A stretch of 64,000 nucleotides of DNA from CAVVIO01 sp963748095. Lineage in GTDB: Bacteria > Bacteroidota > Bacteroidia > Bacteroidales > UBA10428. How positions within the stretch are numbered: position 1 is the first letter of the stretch; the number at the start of each line of letters is the position of its first letter. The translations under genes and the position numbers were made by a program. The stretch is from the NCBI GenBank assembly GCA_963748095.1, contig CAVVIO010000069.1:62001-126000 (forward strand). The letters are read 5' to 3'. Shown one piece after another: positions 48,533 through 57,493 of this stretch. Below the pieces are notes generated by a model that was not told the DNA's origin, made no database searches, and saw only the letters and a list, made by a program, of their open reading frames with translations.

Positions 48533-49471
48533 ATGCTTCACGTACGTTTACAATTGAAATCTATTAACCTTGCGATCATTTTACTGCTATTGCTTTTAAT
48601 TTCATCCTGTAAATCAAATCAGAAGAAAAAAAGCGAAGATGTAAAATTAGAGGACCTGGTTTCAGCCGATGATATCTTTAATGATATCGACAGGGCAAAG
48701 AAGATATTTTATTCCCTGCCATCTCCTCTTGAAACTGCTGTGTTGATAAAATCGGCAGGAGCCGAATACGATGAGCAGTTACTTAATCCGATAGCAAATG
48801 TTCAAAAGTATACAACAAATAAAAGTATGGCATTGAACCTGGGTATTTATACCACCGATTTGAGTTTTGCCAGCCTTTTTGATCAGGCCCAGGCCTCCAT
48901 AAATTATATGAATGCTGCCAGATCGATGGCTAAAGGGCTGGATATTACTGATGCCATTGATGATAAAATCATGCAACGCTTAAAAGATAATCTCAATAAT
49001 AAGGACGTTGTAATGGATATCATATCCGAAACTTTTCTGAATTCTTCTTCTTATCTGAAAGAAAATGACCGGGAGGAAGTTGCTGCCATTGTTCTGGTAG
49101 GAGGATGGATAGAAGGACTTTATATTGCTACGCAATTAATTGATGATAAACCCATCAAAAATAATAAATTAGCGGATCGTACGTTAGAACAGAAACTATC
49201 TTTTAATATTGTTCAGCGAATGTTGGAAGATAATCGTTTGAATGCCAAAAAGCAGGAAAACGAGGACATTGTTTCGTTAATTGCACAGTTACAGGATTTA
49301 AAGAAAGTTTTCGACAAGGTGAAAATTGAATCTACACAAATTGAAGTGGAACCCAATAATGAAACGAATGTTACCACATTGAAATCACAGAATAAGATTA
49401 CAGTTACCCCCGAGGCTTTTAAAGAATTACAGGAAACCGTTAAAAAACTTAGAACTGAGTTTATACAATAA
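48533..49471 (+). CDS. predicted lipoprotein of unknown function
   Basis: About 312 residues from the ATG at 48533 (TTG at 48527 is in frame). The signal ends in the lipobox LISSC, so the protein should be lipid-anchored at residue 23-24. The rest is almost all helix (for example NAARSMAKGLDITDAIDDK, LSFNIVQRMLEDNRLNAKKQ), with a conserved-looking NLGIYTTDLSFASLF stretch. I do not recognise a named domain. The next gene begins 11 bases downstream, so the two are probably co-expressed. Confidence 0.8.
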   Translation: MLHVRLQLKSINLAIILLLLLLISSCKSNQKKKSEDVKLEDLVSADDIFNDIDRAKKIFYSLPSPLETAVLIKSAGAEYDEQLLNPIANVQKYTTNKSMALNLGIYTTDLSFASLFDQAQASINYMNAARSMAKGLDITDAIDDKIMQRLKDNLNNKDVVMDIISETFLNSSSYLKENDREEVAAIVLVGGWIEGLYIATQLIDDKPIKNNKLADRTLEQKLSFNIVQRMLEDNRLNAKKQENEDIVSLIAQLQDLKKVFDKVKIESTQIEVEPNNETNVTTLKSQNKITVTPEAFKELQETVKKLRTEFIQ

Positions 49472-49482
49472 AAGCATTAATT

Positions 49483-49923
49483 ATGAAAAAGTTTTTACAT
49501 GTAGCAATAATTTCACTTGTCCTGGGATTTATATCCTATAATGTTTATCCGCAATGTAAGGGTTTTGCAAAAAAAGTGTGTAAACTGGAGTTAATACCTT
49601 ATATACATGATGGGAACTATCATGCAGCGATTTTAACGGAAGGAGAAGAAGCAGAACTTTATAAAACCTTTTATTCCGGACAGGAATACAGGGTTGCCAT
49701 TTGCGGATCGGATGCTTTACCCGATGTGGAATACCAGATTATCGATGCCAATAAGAATGTGTTGTACGACAACAGGGAACATAATATGTCGAGGGTTTGG
49801 GATTTTAACCTGGAAACCAGCCAGCAATTGAAAATTGAAGTGAAGGTTCCGGTAAGTAAAACCGAATCCGAATTTCCAGCCAGCGGTTGTGTATCCATCA
49901 TGTTTGGATTTAAAGAGAAATAA
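49483..49923 (+). CDS. small exported protein of unknown function
   Basis: 146 residues with signal peptide (MKKFLHVAIISLVLGFISYN, then VYPQCKG). The mature part is beta-rich with several cysteines (CKGFAKKVCKLELIPYIHDG, VAICGSD, GCVSIMFGFK). The GNYHAAILTEGEEAEL and FYSGQEYRVAICG segments suggest a beta-sandwich. It is linked to the preceding lipoprotein and ends at a terminator. No function known to me. Confidence 0.78.
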   Translation: MKKFLHVAIISLVLGFISYNVYPQCKGFAKKVCKLELIPYIHDGNYHAAILTEGEEAELYKTFYSGQEYRVAICGSDALPDVEYQIIDANKNVLYDNREHNMSRVWDFNLETSQQLKIEVKVPVSKTESEFPASGCVSIMFGFKEK

Positions 49924-49947
49924 AAAAACTGATATTTGATAAGATCA

Positions 49948-49977
49948 GGCTGTTCATGAAAATGAGCGGCCTTTTTT
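49948..49977 (+). terminator. rho-independent terminator after the exported protein pair
   Basis: GGCTGTTCAT and ATGAGCGGCC form a ten-pair stem (two G-U) closed by a GAAA tetraloop and followed by six T residues. Confidence 0.8.
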
Positions 49978-50047
49978 GTCGGGAATTTTACAGAGTTTTG
50001 AGAGATGAGAGATGAAATAACTCATCACTAATCTCTCACTTTTCATC

Positions 50048-52855
50048 TCATTTGAGTTTTTCTTTTAAAAACCTTCCGGTATAGGATTGTTCACAGTTCA
50101 CAATTTCTTCCGGTGTTCCTTCATATACTATATAACCTCCGTTTTCTCCACCTTCCGGGCCAAGGTCGATCAGCCAGTCGGCCGATTTAATGATTTCCAT
50201 ATTGTGTTCAATGATCAGTATGGAATGCCCTTTTCTGATCAACGCCTGGAACGATTCCAGTAATTTACGGATATCATGGAAATGCAAACCGGTAGTGGGT
50301 TCATCGAACATAAAAAGGGTAGGAGTGTTCGATTTTTCTCCCCCAAGGAACGAAGCCAGCTTCACCCGTTGACTTTCTCCCCCACTCAGCGTGCTTGATG
50401 ATTGGCCTAATTTCACATAGCCGAGTCCGACATCTGCCAGTGGGCTTAGTTTTTCAACAATCTTCTTTTCTGTTGTCCCTTTTTGTTCGCTGAAGAAAGA
50501 AATGGCTTCATCAACCGTAAAATCCAGAATATCGTAAATGTTTTTACCGTGATATTTTACTTCCAGGATTTCATCTTTAAACCTTTTACCTCCGCAGCTT
50601 TCGCAGGTAAGATATACATCTGCCATAAACTGCATTTCAACCTTTATTACTCCGTCGCCCTGGCATTCTTCGCACCTGCCACCATCGACGTTGAAAGAAA
50701 AATGAGATGCCTTGTATCCGTTTTGTTTCGATAACTGTTGCAGCGAAAATAGTTTCCTGATCTCATCGTATGCTTTTATGTAGGTCACCGGGTTCGACCG
50801 CGATGATTTACCTATAGGGTTCTGATCCACAAATTCTACATTCGCAATAAGATTAGTATCTCCCGTAAGTTTCGAAAATTTACCGGCTTTTTCGCTGTAG
50901 CCGTTATAAATTTTTTTCAGGGCGGGATAAAAAATCCCTTTAATAAGCGAAGATTTCCCTGATCCGCTTACTCCCGATACCACTGTGATTACATTCAGGG
51001 GTATTTTTAATGTAAGGTTCTTCAGGTTATTTTCCAGTGCCCCTTCAATTTTGATATAATTATTCCATTTTCTTCTTTTTGCCGGAAGGGAAATTTTTTC
51101 TTTGCCGATAAGGTATTGTGCGGTAAGTCCGTCACTTTTTTCGAGCAATGCAGGATATGTTCCCTGAAATATAAGCTCTCCACCCAGTCTGCCGGCAAAA
51201 GGCCCTATGTCGATTATTTCATCGGCTGCCTTAATTATTTCTTCTTCATGTTCCACCACCATCACCGTATTACCGATCTGTTGTAGTTTTTTCAATACAT
51301 CAATCAGTAGATGAGTATCACGCGGATGCAGTCCGATGCTGGGTTCATCGAGTATATAAAGTGATCCTACCAGGCTGCTTCCCAGTGTAGTGGCAAGGTT
51401 AATGCGCTGCGATTCACCTCCCGACAAAGTGGATGATAAACGGTTAAGCGTCAGGTATCCTAATCCCACGTTGCATAAAAAATCAAGACGGTTCTTAATT
51501 TCGATCAGTAAACGGCCTGCTACCTTTTTTTCATACTCAGTTAATTGTATTTGCCTGAAAAAATCGAGCAGACGGTCGACAGGCATAAGTACAAGATCTG
51601 TCACTGAATTCGTACCGACTTTCACAAAAGATGCTTCTTTCTTCAGCCGGGTTCCCTTGCATTCGGGACAGGTTGTTTTTCCCCTGTATCGCGAGAGCAT
51701 AACACGATACTGGATTTTGTATTTTTTTGTTTCGAGATAATCGAAAAATGCATCGATCCCTTTAAAATATTTATTTCCAGTCCATAATACATGTTTCTGT
51801 TCATCGGAAAGCATGTAATATGGTTTGTGAATTGGAAAATCGAATTGAGAAGCATTCAATACAAGCCGTTCTTTCCATTTTTGCATTTTTTCTCCTTTCC
51901 AGCAGACAACTGCATCCTGATACACGGAAAGGCTTTTATCCGGTATCACCAGGTCTTCATCAATGCCTATAATTTTTCCATATCCTTCGCATAACGGGCA
52001 GGCGCCAACAGGATTATTAAAGCTGAACATGTGCGGTGAAGGTTCTTCATACGTGACACCATCCAATTCGAATTTATTCGAAAAACTTCGTTCAGACTGC
52101 GGCTCAGCCTCAAAAGTCCTGATCAGGCATTCTCCTTCTCCCAGCTTAAATGCCATCTGCACCGAATCGGCATAACGGCTGAGTGAATCCTCATCGTTGT
52201 TAACGGATATACGGTCTACAACCACATGAAAGTCTTTATCCTCAAATGCAGGAATATTATCCAGGATATCCTGTATATTAACAATCTCGTTCTGATGTTC
52301 AAGTCGCACAATACCCTGGTAATTCAGGTCCATTAACTGTCTTGAGAATTCGAGGTTTTTTATTCTGTTCAGCGGTGCCAGTATCAGGAGCCTTGTCGAT
52401 TCGGGAAACGCTGTAATGAAATTGACCGCATCGGTTACTGTTTCTTTTTTCACTTCCTCACCTGTTGCGGGAGAAAATGTTTTTCCTATTCGTGCAAAAA
52501 GCAGTTTCAGATAATCATAAATTTCGGTAGATGTGCCTACAGTGGAACGTGGATTACGGGTATTCACCTTTTGTTCTATAGCAATAGCCGGAGGTATTCC
52601 TTTGATAAGATCCACTTCGGGTTTGTGCATTCTCCCAAGGAACTGCCGGGCATAAGCTGACAGACTTTCTACATAACGGCGCTGACCTTCGGCATAAATT
52701 GTATCGAAAGCAAGCGATGATTTTCCTGATCCTGATAAACCTGTAATTACAATAAATTTATTCCGTGGAATCGAAAGGCTGATATTTTTCAGGTTATGTA
52801 CCCGGGCATTTTTCACAATAATGTATTGCTGAGCTTCCTTCTTTTTTTCCGGCAT
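50048..52855 (-). CDS. uvrA: excinuclease ABC subunit A
   Basis: Damage-recognition ATPase of nucleotide excision repair. 935 residues, full length. Two ABC modules: Walker A GLSGSGKSSLAFDT near residue 40 and GVSGSGKSSLI near 635, signatures TLSGGESQRINLA and TLSGGESQRVKLA, and zinc modules CPLCEG and CEECQGDG with CESCGG. Divergent from the sigma factor. A TACCTTTG element (minus strand, 52914-52907) lies about 50 bases before its ATG. Confidence 0.98.
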   Translation of the reverse strand: MPEKKKEAQQYIIVKNARVHNLKNISLSIPRNKFIVITGLSGSGKSSLAFDTIYAEGQRRYVESLSAYARQFLGRMHKPEVDLIKGIPPAIAIEQKVNTRNPRSTVGTSTEIYDYLKLLFARIGKTFSPATGEEVKKETVTDAVNFITAFPESTRLLILAPLNRIKNLEFSRQLMDLNYQGIVRLEHQNEIVNIQDILDNIPAFEDKDFHVVVDRISVNNDEDSLSRYADSVQMAFKLGEGECLIRTFEAEPQSERSFSNKFELDGVTYEEPSPHMFSFNNPVGACPLCEGYGKIIGIDEDLVIPDKSLSVYQDAVVCWKGEKMQKWKERLVLNASQFDFPIHKPYYMLSDEQKHVLWTGNKYFKGIDAFFDYLETKKYKIQYRVMLSRYRGKTTCPECKGTRLKKEASFVKVGTNSVTDLVLMPVDRLLDFFRQIQLTEYEKKVAGRLLIEIKNRLDFLCNVGLGYLTLNRLSSTLSGGESQRINLATTLGSSLVGSLYILDEPSIGLHPRDTHLLIDVLKKLQQIGNTVMVVEHEEEIIKAADEIIDIGPFAGRLGGELIFQGTYPALLEKSDGLTAQYLIGKEKISLPAKRRKWNNYIKIEGALENNLKNLTLKIPLNVITVVSGVSGSGKSSLIKGIFYPALKKIYNGYSEKAGKFSKLTGDTNLIANVEFVDQNPIGKSSRSNPVTYIKAYDEIRKLFSLQQLSKQNGYKASHFSFNVDGGRCEECQGDGVIKVEMQFMADVYLTCESCGGKRFKDEILEVKYHGKNIYDILDFTVDEAISFFSEQKGTTEKKIVEKLSPLADVGLGYVKLGQSSSTLSGGESQRVKLASFLGGEKSNTPTLFMFDEPTTGLHFHDIRKLLESFQALIRKGHSILIIEHNMEIIKSADWLIDLGPEGGENGGYIVYEGTPEEIVNCEQSYTGRFLKEKLK

Positions 52856-52906
52856 AGTATTTGCGTGATTCTTGTATTATTAAAAGTTATTTTTTATATT
52901 CGCATG

Positions 52907-52914
52907 CAAAGGTA
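52907..52914 (-). promoter_or_regulatory. candidate -7 element of the uvrA promoter
   Basis: TACCTTTG on the minus strand fits TAnnTTTG exactly, but I see no TTTG at the expected -33 distance. A uvrA leader of about 45 bases would result. Confidence 0.4.
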
Positions 52915-53022
52915 TTTGATATATTAAAAAAAATCACTTACTTGCAATAATTATTAATCATTAACTAAAGGAGAACCATTTATCGACAAAACCTATACTC
53001 TTTTTACTAGTTAACATATTGA

Positions 53023-53030
53023 AAAGGAGG
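53023..53030 (+). promoter_or_regulatory. strong Shine-Dalgarno site of the sigma factor gene
   Basis: AAAGGAGG lies five bases before the TTG start. Most genes here have no such site, so it supports the TTG choice and suggests distinct translational control. Confidence 0.75.
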
Positions 53031-53035
53031 TAGAT

Positions 53036-53626
53036 TTGAAAGCACATAATCTAACAGATTATGAACTTGTCGAGAGGTTCATACAAGGTGATCAGGGAAG
53101 TATAGAGTATCTGATTAACCGTCATAGGAAAAAAGTTTACACTTACATTTTTTTGGTTGTCAAAGACCAACATTTAGCTGAAGACATTTTTCAGGACACA
53201 TTTATCAAAGTGATTAAATCACTGCTTGATGGTAAATACAAGGACAATGGAAGGTTTATGTCATGGGTAATACGTATTGCGCATAACTTGATTATAGACC
53301 ACTTCAGGAAAGAAAAGCAGATGAAGACATTTTCCAACGATAATTACGAGTCGGATCTGTTCAATTCGAAAAAGTTTTCCGATAAAAATATTGAGGAAGA
53401 GCTTGTCTTTGAACAGATAACGGAAGACATCCGTAATCTGATAGAAGAATTGCCGGAAGACCAGAAAGAAGTAGTTATTCTGCGGCATTATGTAGGGTTA
53501 AGCTTTAAGGAAATTGCCGACCAGACGGAGGTTAGTATCAATACGGCTCTGGGCCGGATGCGTTATGCATTGATAAATCTCAGAAAACTGATACGTGAAA
53601 AAAACCTAAGTCTGACATCTATTTAA
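53036..53626 (+). CDS. ECF-type RNA polymerase sigma factor (TTG start with strong Shine-Dalgarno)
   Basis: 196 residues of a group IV sigma-70 protein: region 2 with DIFQDTFIKVIKS and RFMSWVIRIAHNLIIDHFRKEK, a short acidic linker and region 4 with LPEDQKEVVILRHYVGLSFKEIADQTEVSINTA... ending in GRMRYAL. No in-frame ATG lies near; the TTG is preceded at 5 bases by AAAAGGAGG, a textbook Shine-Dalgarno site that is unusual in this window. Regulon unknown. A small gene of unknown function follows; no anti-sigma membrane protein is evident. Confidence 0.93.
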   Translation: MKAHNLTDYELVERFIQGDQGSIEYLINRHRKKVYTYIFLVVKDQHLAEDIFQDTFIKVIKSLLDGKYKDNGRFMSWVIRIAHNLIIDHFRKEKQMKTFSNDNYESDLFNSKKFSDKNIEEELVFEQITEDIRNLIEELPEDQKEVVILRHYVGLSFKEIADQTEVSINTALGRMRYALINLRKLIREKNLSLTSI

Positions 53627-53748
53627 CAGGTGTGAAAAACGGGTGTTGAAAAAATAATCCGGTAGAATACGCAATAATAATTTTAACCTGGGCGTTAGTA
53701 AGTCATTAATTTAATGTGGATGACTTAATACTTAATTAACAATTGCCT

Positions 53749-53967
53749 ATGCGTAAAATTTCTACTATTTACTTCATCGTTAACACCATTGCTTCAGGGA
53801 AAAAACAGTTTGGATTATTTGATTTAAACAGGTTACCTGTTAAGGGAGGTGAAAACATAAATGAAGTATTAAATTATCAGGAGAGGCTGGAGTATGATGT
53901 ACGTGATGAGGTTGTGAAAAATATTCTTGACTTCTCTGTAGTATACAGAAACAATAAAAAGAGTTAA
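53749..53967 (+). CDS. small protein of unknown function downstream of the sigma factor
   Basis: 72 residues from the ATG at 53749 (an in-frame TTG at 53743 would add two). MRKISTIYFIVNTIASGKKQ is not a clear signal peptide. The C-terminal half is charged and probably helical (NYQERLEYDVRDEVVKNILD). It lies about 120 bases after the sigma factor and is closed by a terminator. It could be a regulatory partner of the sigma factor, but nothing in the sequence proves this. Confidence 0.6.
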   Translation: MRKISTIYFIVNTIASGKKQFGLFDLNRLPVKGGENINEVLNYQERLEYDVRDEVVKNILDFSVVYRNNKKS

Positions 53968-53976
53968 TGCTGAAAT

Positions 53977-54009
53977 AAAAAAACCGCCATTATTTGTGGC
54001 GGTTTTTTT
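53977..54009. terminator. bidirectional rho-independent terminator
   Basis: AAAAAAACCGCCA and TGGCGGTTTTTTT form a perfect stem with a seven-base loop and U runs on both strands. It serves the small gene and the convergent mdh. Confidence 0.88.
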
Positions 54010-54038
54010 ATATTCAAAAATTGAATTATCGTAATGTA

Positions 54039-54971
54039 TTATTGTTCCATATTATCCAGTACATTCATGGTTTCTTTTACAGCGTTTGCTGAAGCATGAA
54101 GTTTTTCCAGTTCTTCATCATTAAGTTTCAGTTCAATAATTCTTTCGACACCTTTTTTACCCAGAACAACCGGAACGCCTAAAAATACATCTTTTAAGCC
54201 ATATTCACCATCTAATTTAACACAACACGGAAGCACACGTCTTTGATTCCTGGTAATTGCTTCGGCCATACGGGCTGCTGCAGAGCCTGGTGCATACCAG
54301 GCAGAGGTTCCCATCAACTTCACCAGCTCACCACCGCCAAATTTTGTGCGTTCAACAATTGCATCAATACGATCACTGGGCAGTAACTCTTCAATAGGAA
54401 TTCCGCTGATAGTGGTATATCTTGGAAGGGGAACCATGGTATCACCATGGCCACCCAATAACAGTGCCTGAATATCTTTTGGAGAAACATTTAACTCATC
54501 GGCAAGAAATGCCCGGTATCTGCCTGTGTCGAGTATGCCGGCCATCCCCATCACCCTCGACCTTGGAAATTTTGAGGCTATATATGCCTGGTAAGTCATT
54601 ACATCCAACGGATTGGATACAATGATCAGGATAGCATCAGGAGAATATTTAATAACATTTTCGGTAACGTTTTTTACTATACCAGCATTAACCTCAATAA
54701 GATCATCCCTGCTCATGCCTGGTTTACGCGGTAATCCCGAAGTGATAACAACAACATTCGAATCTGCAGTTTTTGAATAATCATTTGTAACACCAATGGT
54801 TTTGGTATTAAACCGGTCAATAGGTGCACTTTCCCATATGTCGAGTGCTTTACCTTCGGCCAGCCCCTCCTTGATGTCAAGCAGAACAACTTCACTGGCA
54901 GCATCTTTATGCGCCAGTACATCCGCACATGTTGCCCCAACATTCCCCGCGCCTACTACAGTAACTTTCAT
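54039..54971 (-). CDS. mdh: malate dehydrogenase
   Basis: NAD-dependent malate/oxaloacetate interconversion. 310 residues of the LDH-like MDH type: GAGNVGATCADVLA near residue 7, LDIKEGLAEGKALD, TSGLPRKPGMSRDDL (Arg substrate contacts), VSNPLDVMTY, GMAGILDTGRYRAF and the catalytic His in LGGHGDTMVP. Together with pckA it provides the reductive branch towards succinate. Confidence 0.97.
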   Translation of the reverse strand: MKVTVVGAGNVGATCADVLAHKDAASEVVLLDIKEGLAEGKALDIWESAPIDRFNTKTIGVTNDYSKTADSNVVVITSGLPRKPGMSRDDLIEVNAGIVKNVTENVIKYSPDAILIIVSNPLDVMTYQAYIASKFPRSRVMGMAGILDTGRYRAFLADELNVSPKDIQALLLGGHGDTMVPLPRYTTISGIPIEELLPSDRIDAIVERTKFGGGELVKLMGTSAWYAPGSAAARMAEAITRNQRRVLPCCVKLDGEYGLKDVFLGVPVVLGKKGVERIIELKLNDEELEKLHASANAVKETMNVLDNMEQ

Positions 54972-55155
54972 AATAAATCTTTTATGTTTTATTAAAATTA
55001 TATTTTATGTGGTGCAATAATAACAAATTTACCAATAAAATTTTTTGTATTCAGACTTAATTTAAGTAACAATAATTATTAGTTGTACATTAAACAGCTT
55101 CCTTAAATTATTGTTTTAATTCGAAACTATAAATTTCTTCTTCTACAATTTTTAC

Positions 55156-55163
55156 TACTTTTG
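55156..55163 (+). promoter_or_regulatory. candidate -7 element upstream of the YggS-family gene
   Basis: TACTTTTG matches TAnnTTTG, with TTTC 18 bases upstream as an imperfect -33. It would give a leader of about 50 bases. Confidence 0.4.
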
Positions 55164-55218
55164 AATTGAAAATCTGAAAACCTTATTTTATTTCTAAAAT
55201 GTCATTCAACAAGAATAG

Positions 55219-55893
55219 ATGGATATAGTCAAAAATATAGAATCGATAAAAGTCACGATCCCGGAAAATGTAAAATTAATTGCCGTTTCGAAAACCAAAC
55301 CCGAAGAAATGGTTTTGGAAGCTTACCGTGCAGGGCATAAAATTTTCGGCGAAAATAAGGTTCAGGAAATAGTGAGGAAATACGAGGCTTTGCCAAAAGA
55401 TATCGAATGGCATTTTATAGGGCATCTTCAGACCAATAAAGTAAAATACGTTGTCCCTTTTGTGTCGCTGATTCATTCTGTTGATAGTTTTAAATTATTA
55501 AAAACGATTAATAAAGAGGCTGAGCGGTTGAATAAAATAGTAGATTGCCTTTTTGAGATGAAAATAGCAAAGGAAGAATCGAAGTTCGGGATGACTACTG
55601 AACAGGTAAAACAGATTTTAGGGTCGGCTGAGTACCAGGTATTCCGGAATATCCGACTGAGGGGCCTGATGGGAATGGCGACTTTTACTGAAGATGAAAA
55701 AATAATAAAATCGGAATTTCAATTTTTACATTCCTGCTTTGATGAAATAAAAAATTCGTATTTTAATGGGGTCAATTATTTCAGTGAGATTTCCATGGGA
55801 ATGTCTGATGATTATGTAATTGCGATTGAAGAGGGCGCTACTATGATAAGGGTGGGAAGTAAAATATTTGGCGACAGAATTTATTCTGTGTAG
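55219..55893 (+). CDS. YggS-family PLP-binding protein
   Basis: A 224-residue single-domain PLP protein of the YggS/PLPBP family, which buffers pyridoxal phosphate and has no known enzymatic turnover. The PLP lysine lies in LIAVSKTKP (near residue 25). Family motifs FGENKVQE, WHFIGHLQTNK, HSVDS, RGLMGMAT and the C-terminal SMGMSDDYVIAIEEGATMIRVGSKIFG are all present (the quoted pieces are contiguous only in part). It is followed at 36 bases by the dihydroorotate dehydrogenase-like gene. Confidence 0.95.
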   Translation: MDIVKNIESIKVTIPENVKLIAVSKTKPEEMVLEAYRAGHKIFGENKVQEIVRKYEALPKDIEWHFIGHLQTNKVKYVVPFVSLIHSVDSFKLLKTINKEAERLNKIVDCLFEMKIAKEESKFGMTTEQVKQILGSAEYQVFRNIRLRGLMGMATFTEDEKIIKSEFQFLHSCFDEIKNSYFNGVNYFSEISMGMSDDYVIAIEEGATMIRVGSKIFGDRIYSV

Positions 55894-55928
55894 ATATAAA
55901 TAATAAAATATAAAGTAATTTTTAAGAA

Positions 55929-56907
55929 ATGGCTGATCTATCAACTACTTATTTAGGATTAAAATTGAAAAATCCTGTCATTGTCAGCAGTTCCGGATTG
56001 ACAAACAGTGTAAATAAAATAGAAAAACTGGCAGGTTATGGTGCCGGTGCAGTAGTTTTAAAATCGTTGTTTGAAGAACAAATAAATTACGAGGCTGGAT
56101 CGATGCTTCAGCACTCGGATTATCCGGAAGCCAGGGACTACCTGAAAAATTATACGAAAAACAACTCGCTGGAAGAATACCTCACATTGATTGAACAAAC
56201 AAAAAAAGCAGTTGATATTCCTGTAATAGCCAGTATTAATTGCGTATCAGCGAATGAATGGGTTTCGTTTGCAAAAAAAATAGAAGATGCCGGTGCCGAC
56301 GCACTGGAATTAAATGTTTTTTATGTTCCCCTTGATAAGGAGCAGGGTTCGGAACGGTATGAAAATGTGTATTATGAGCTGGTAACTAAAATAAAGGATT
56401 TCACTTCTTTACCTTTGGCCAGTTAAACTCGGGCCTTATTTTACCAACCTGTTGCAGGTAGTAAATAAGCTATATTTCAGAGGTGTGACGGGAGCCGTGT
56501 TGTTCAACCGGTTTTATGCCCCCGATATCGATATTACTAATTTAAATATAACCTCAGGTGAAGTATTCAGTTCACCTGCCGATATCCGTCAATCGTTGCG
56601 ATGGATAGGTATTGTTTCCGAAAATATAGATAAGATAGATCTTTCTGCTTCTACCGGAAACCACGATGGTGAAGCTGTGATAAAACAATTACTGGCAGGA
56701 GCAACAACTGTACAGGTATGTTCCACACTTTATAAGAACGGTGTGGAATATTTGCAGAAAATTATTGAAGATGTTGCAAATTGGATGAATGTTAATTCAT
56801 ATGATTTCGTTAGTGATTTCAGAGGTAAACTGAATTATAAAAACATTCCCGACCCGGCAGTTTTTGAACGTACCCAATTTATGAAGTATTTTTCAGGTCT
56901 TCAGTAA
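55929..56907 (+). CDS. dihydroorotate dehydrogenase-like protein, apparent frameshift
   Basis: A flavin-dependent barrel protein of the type annotated as dihydroorotate dehydrogenase-like in Bacteroidota. The first frame (MADLSTTYLGLKLKNPVIVS, EEQINYEAG, NCVSANEWVSFAKKIEDAGADALELN) stops at 56426; the protein continues as VKLGPYFTNLLQVVNKL, GVTGAVLFNRFY in another frame. An extra A near 56421 (GCC-A-GTT) accounts for it, and removal restores about 325 residues. Substrate unclear; it is probably not the main PyrD. Likely a sequence error. Confidence 0.87.
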
Positions 56908-56921
56908 AAAGAAAGCTATTC

Positions 56922-57467
56922 TTACAACGCGATTTTTAAAGAAGATACATCGGGAATATTTTTAAGTATTCTCAGCAATTCTGTATATAACAAAGTTTTA
57001 TCTTCCGTTATATCGTCTTTCCTTTCCTGCAAAATGTGAATGCATTCTTCTTTTATTTGGGGGTTTGTTTCGTGTAACGAATATTCGATAACAGTAAATG
57101 CTTCAAGAGAAGCCATGTAATTTCCCTTAATAAAAATATCTGTAAAGACGGGCAGATGATTACTGAAGTTAAGTCCAGTTCCCCAACAATCGGCCAGTAC
57201 CTGGGGAAGATTTTCACCGAAATCCCCTTTTCCTATTTCTTCAACCAGCACGGGCACTACTTCCTGAATCTTCAAGTCGCTGATAAACTGGTGCACCGCT
57301 TCAAGAATTTCCGGTTTGGTTTTGTCATTGATCAGAGCAATGATTAAGGGAATATGCGACGCATTGCCCGTATGCCGCAGTTCCTTTAAGGCATCCAGAA
57401 CAGTAGTTGTACTCTTAGACTGAAGCTTGGCAACTATCTCTTTATAGTATTTTTCTTCCTGACTCAT
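56922..57467 (-). CDS. HEAT-like repeat protein
   Basis: 181 residues, entirely helical, with repeated units such as VLDALKELRHTGNASHIPLI, INDKTKPEILEAVHQF and KIQEVVPVLVEEIGKGDF. It is probably a cytosolic protein-interaction scaffold. It follows tilS by 26 bases and ends the pabB-tilS-HEAT run. I know no specific partner. Confidence 0.78.
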   Translation of the reverse strand: MSQEEKYYKEIVAKLQSKSTTTVLDALKELRHTGNASHIPLIIALINDKTKPEILEAVHQFISDLKIQEVVPVLVEEIGKGDFGENLPQVLADCWGTGLNFSNHLPVFTDIFIKGNYMASLEAFTVIEYSLHETNPQIKEECIHILQERKDDITEDKTLLYTELLRILKNIPDVSSLKIAL

Positions 57468-57493
57468 TTTTCAAATTCATTAATTCTGTTTCA

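Noticed and set aside
50009..50049. Inverted repeat GAGATGAAA/TTTCATCTC next to the uvrA stop
   Set aside because: The loop is long, the sequence is low-complexity and there is no U tail, so a terminator is not convincing.
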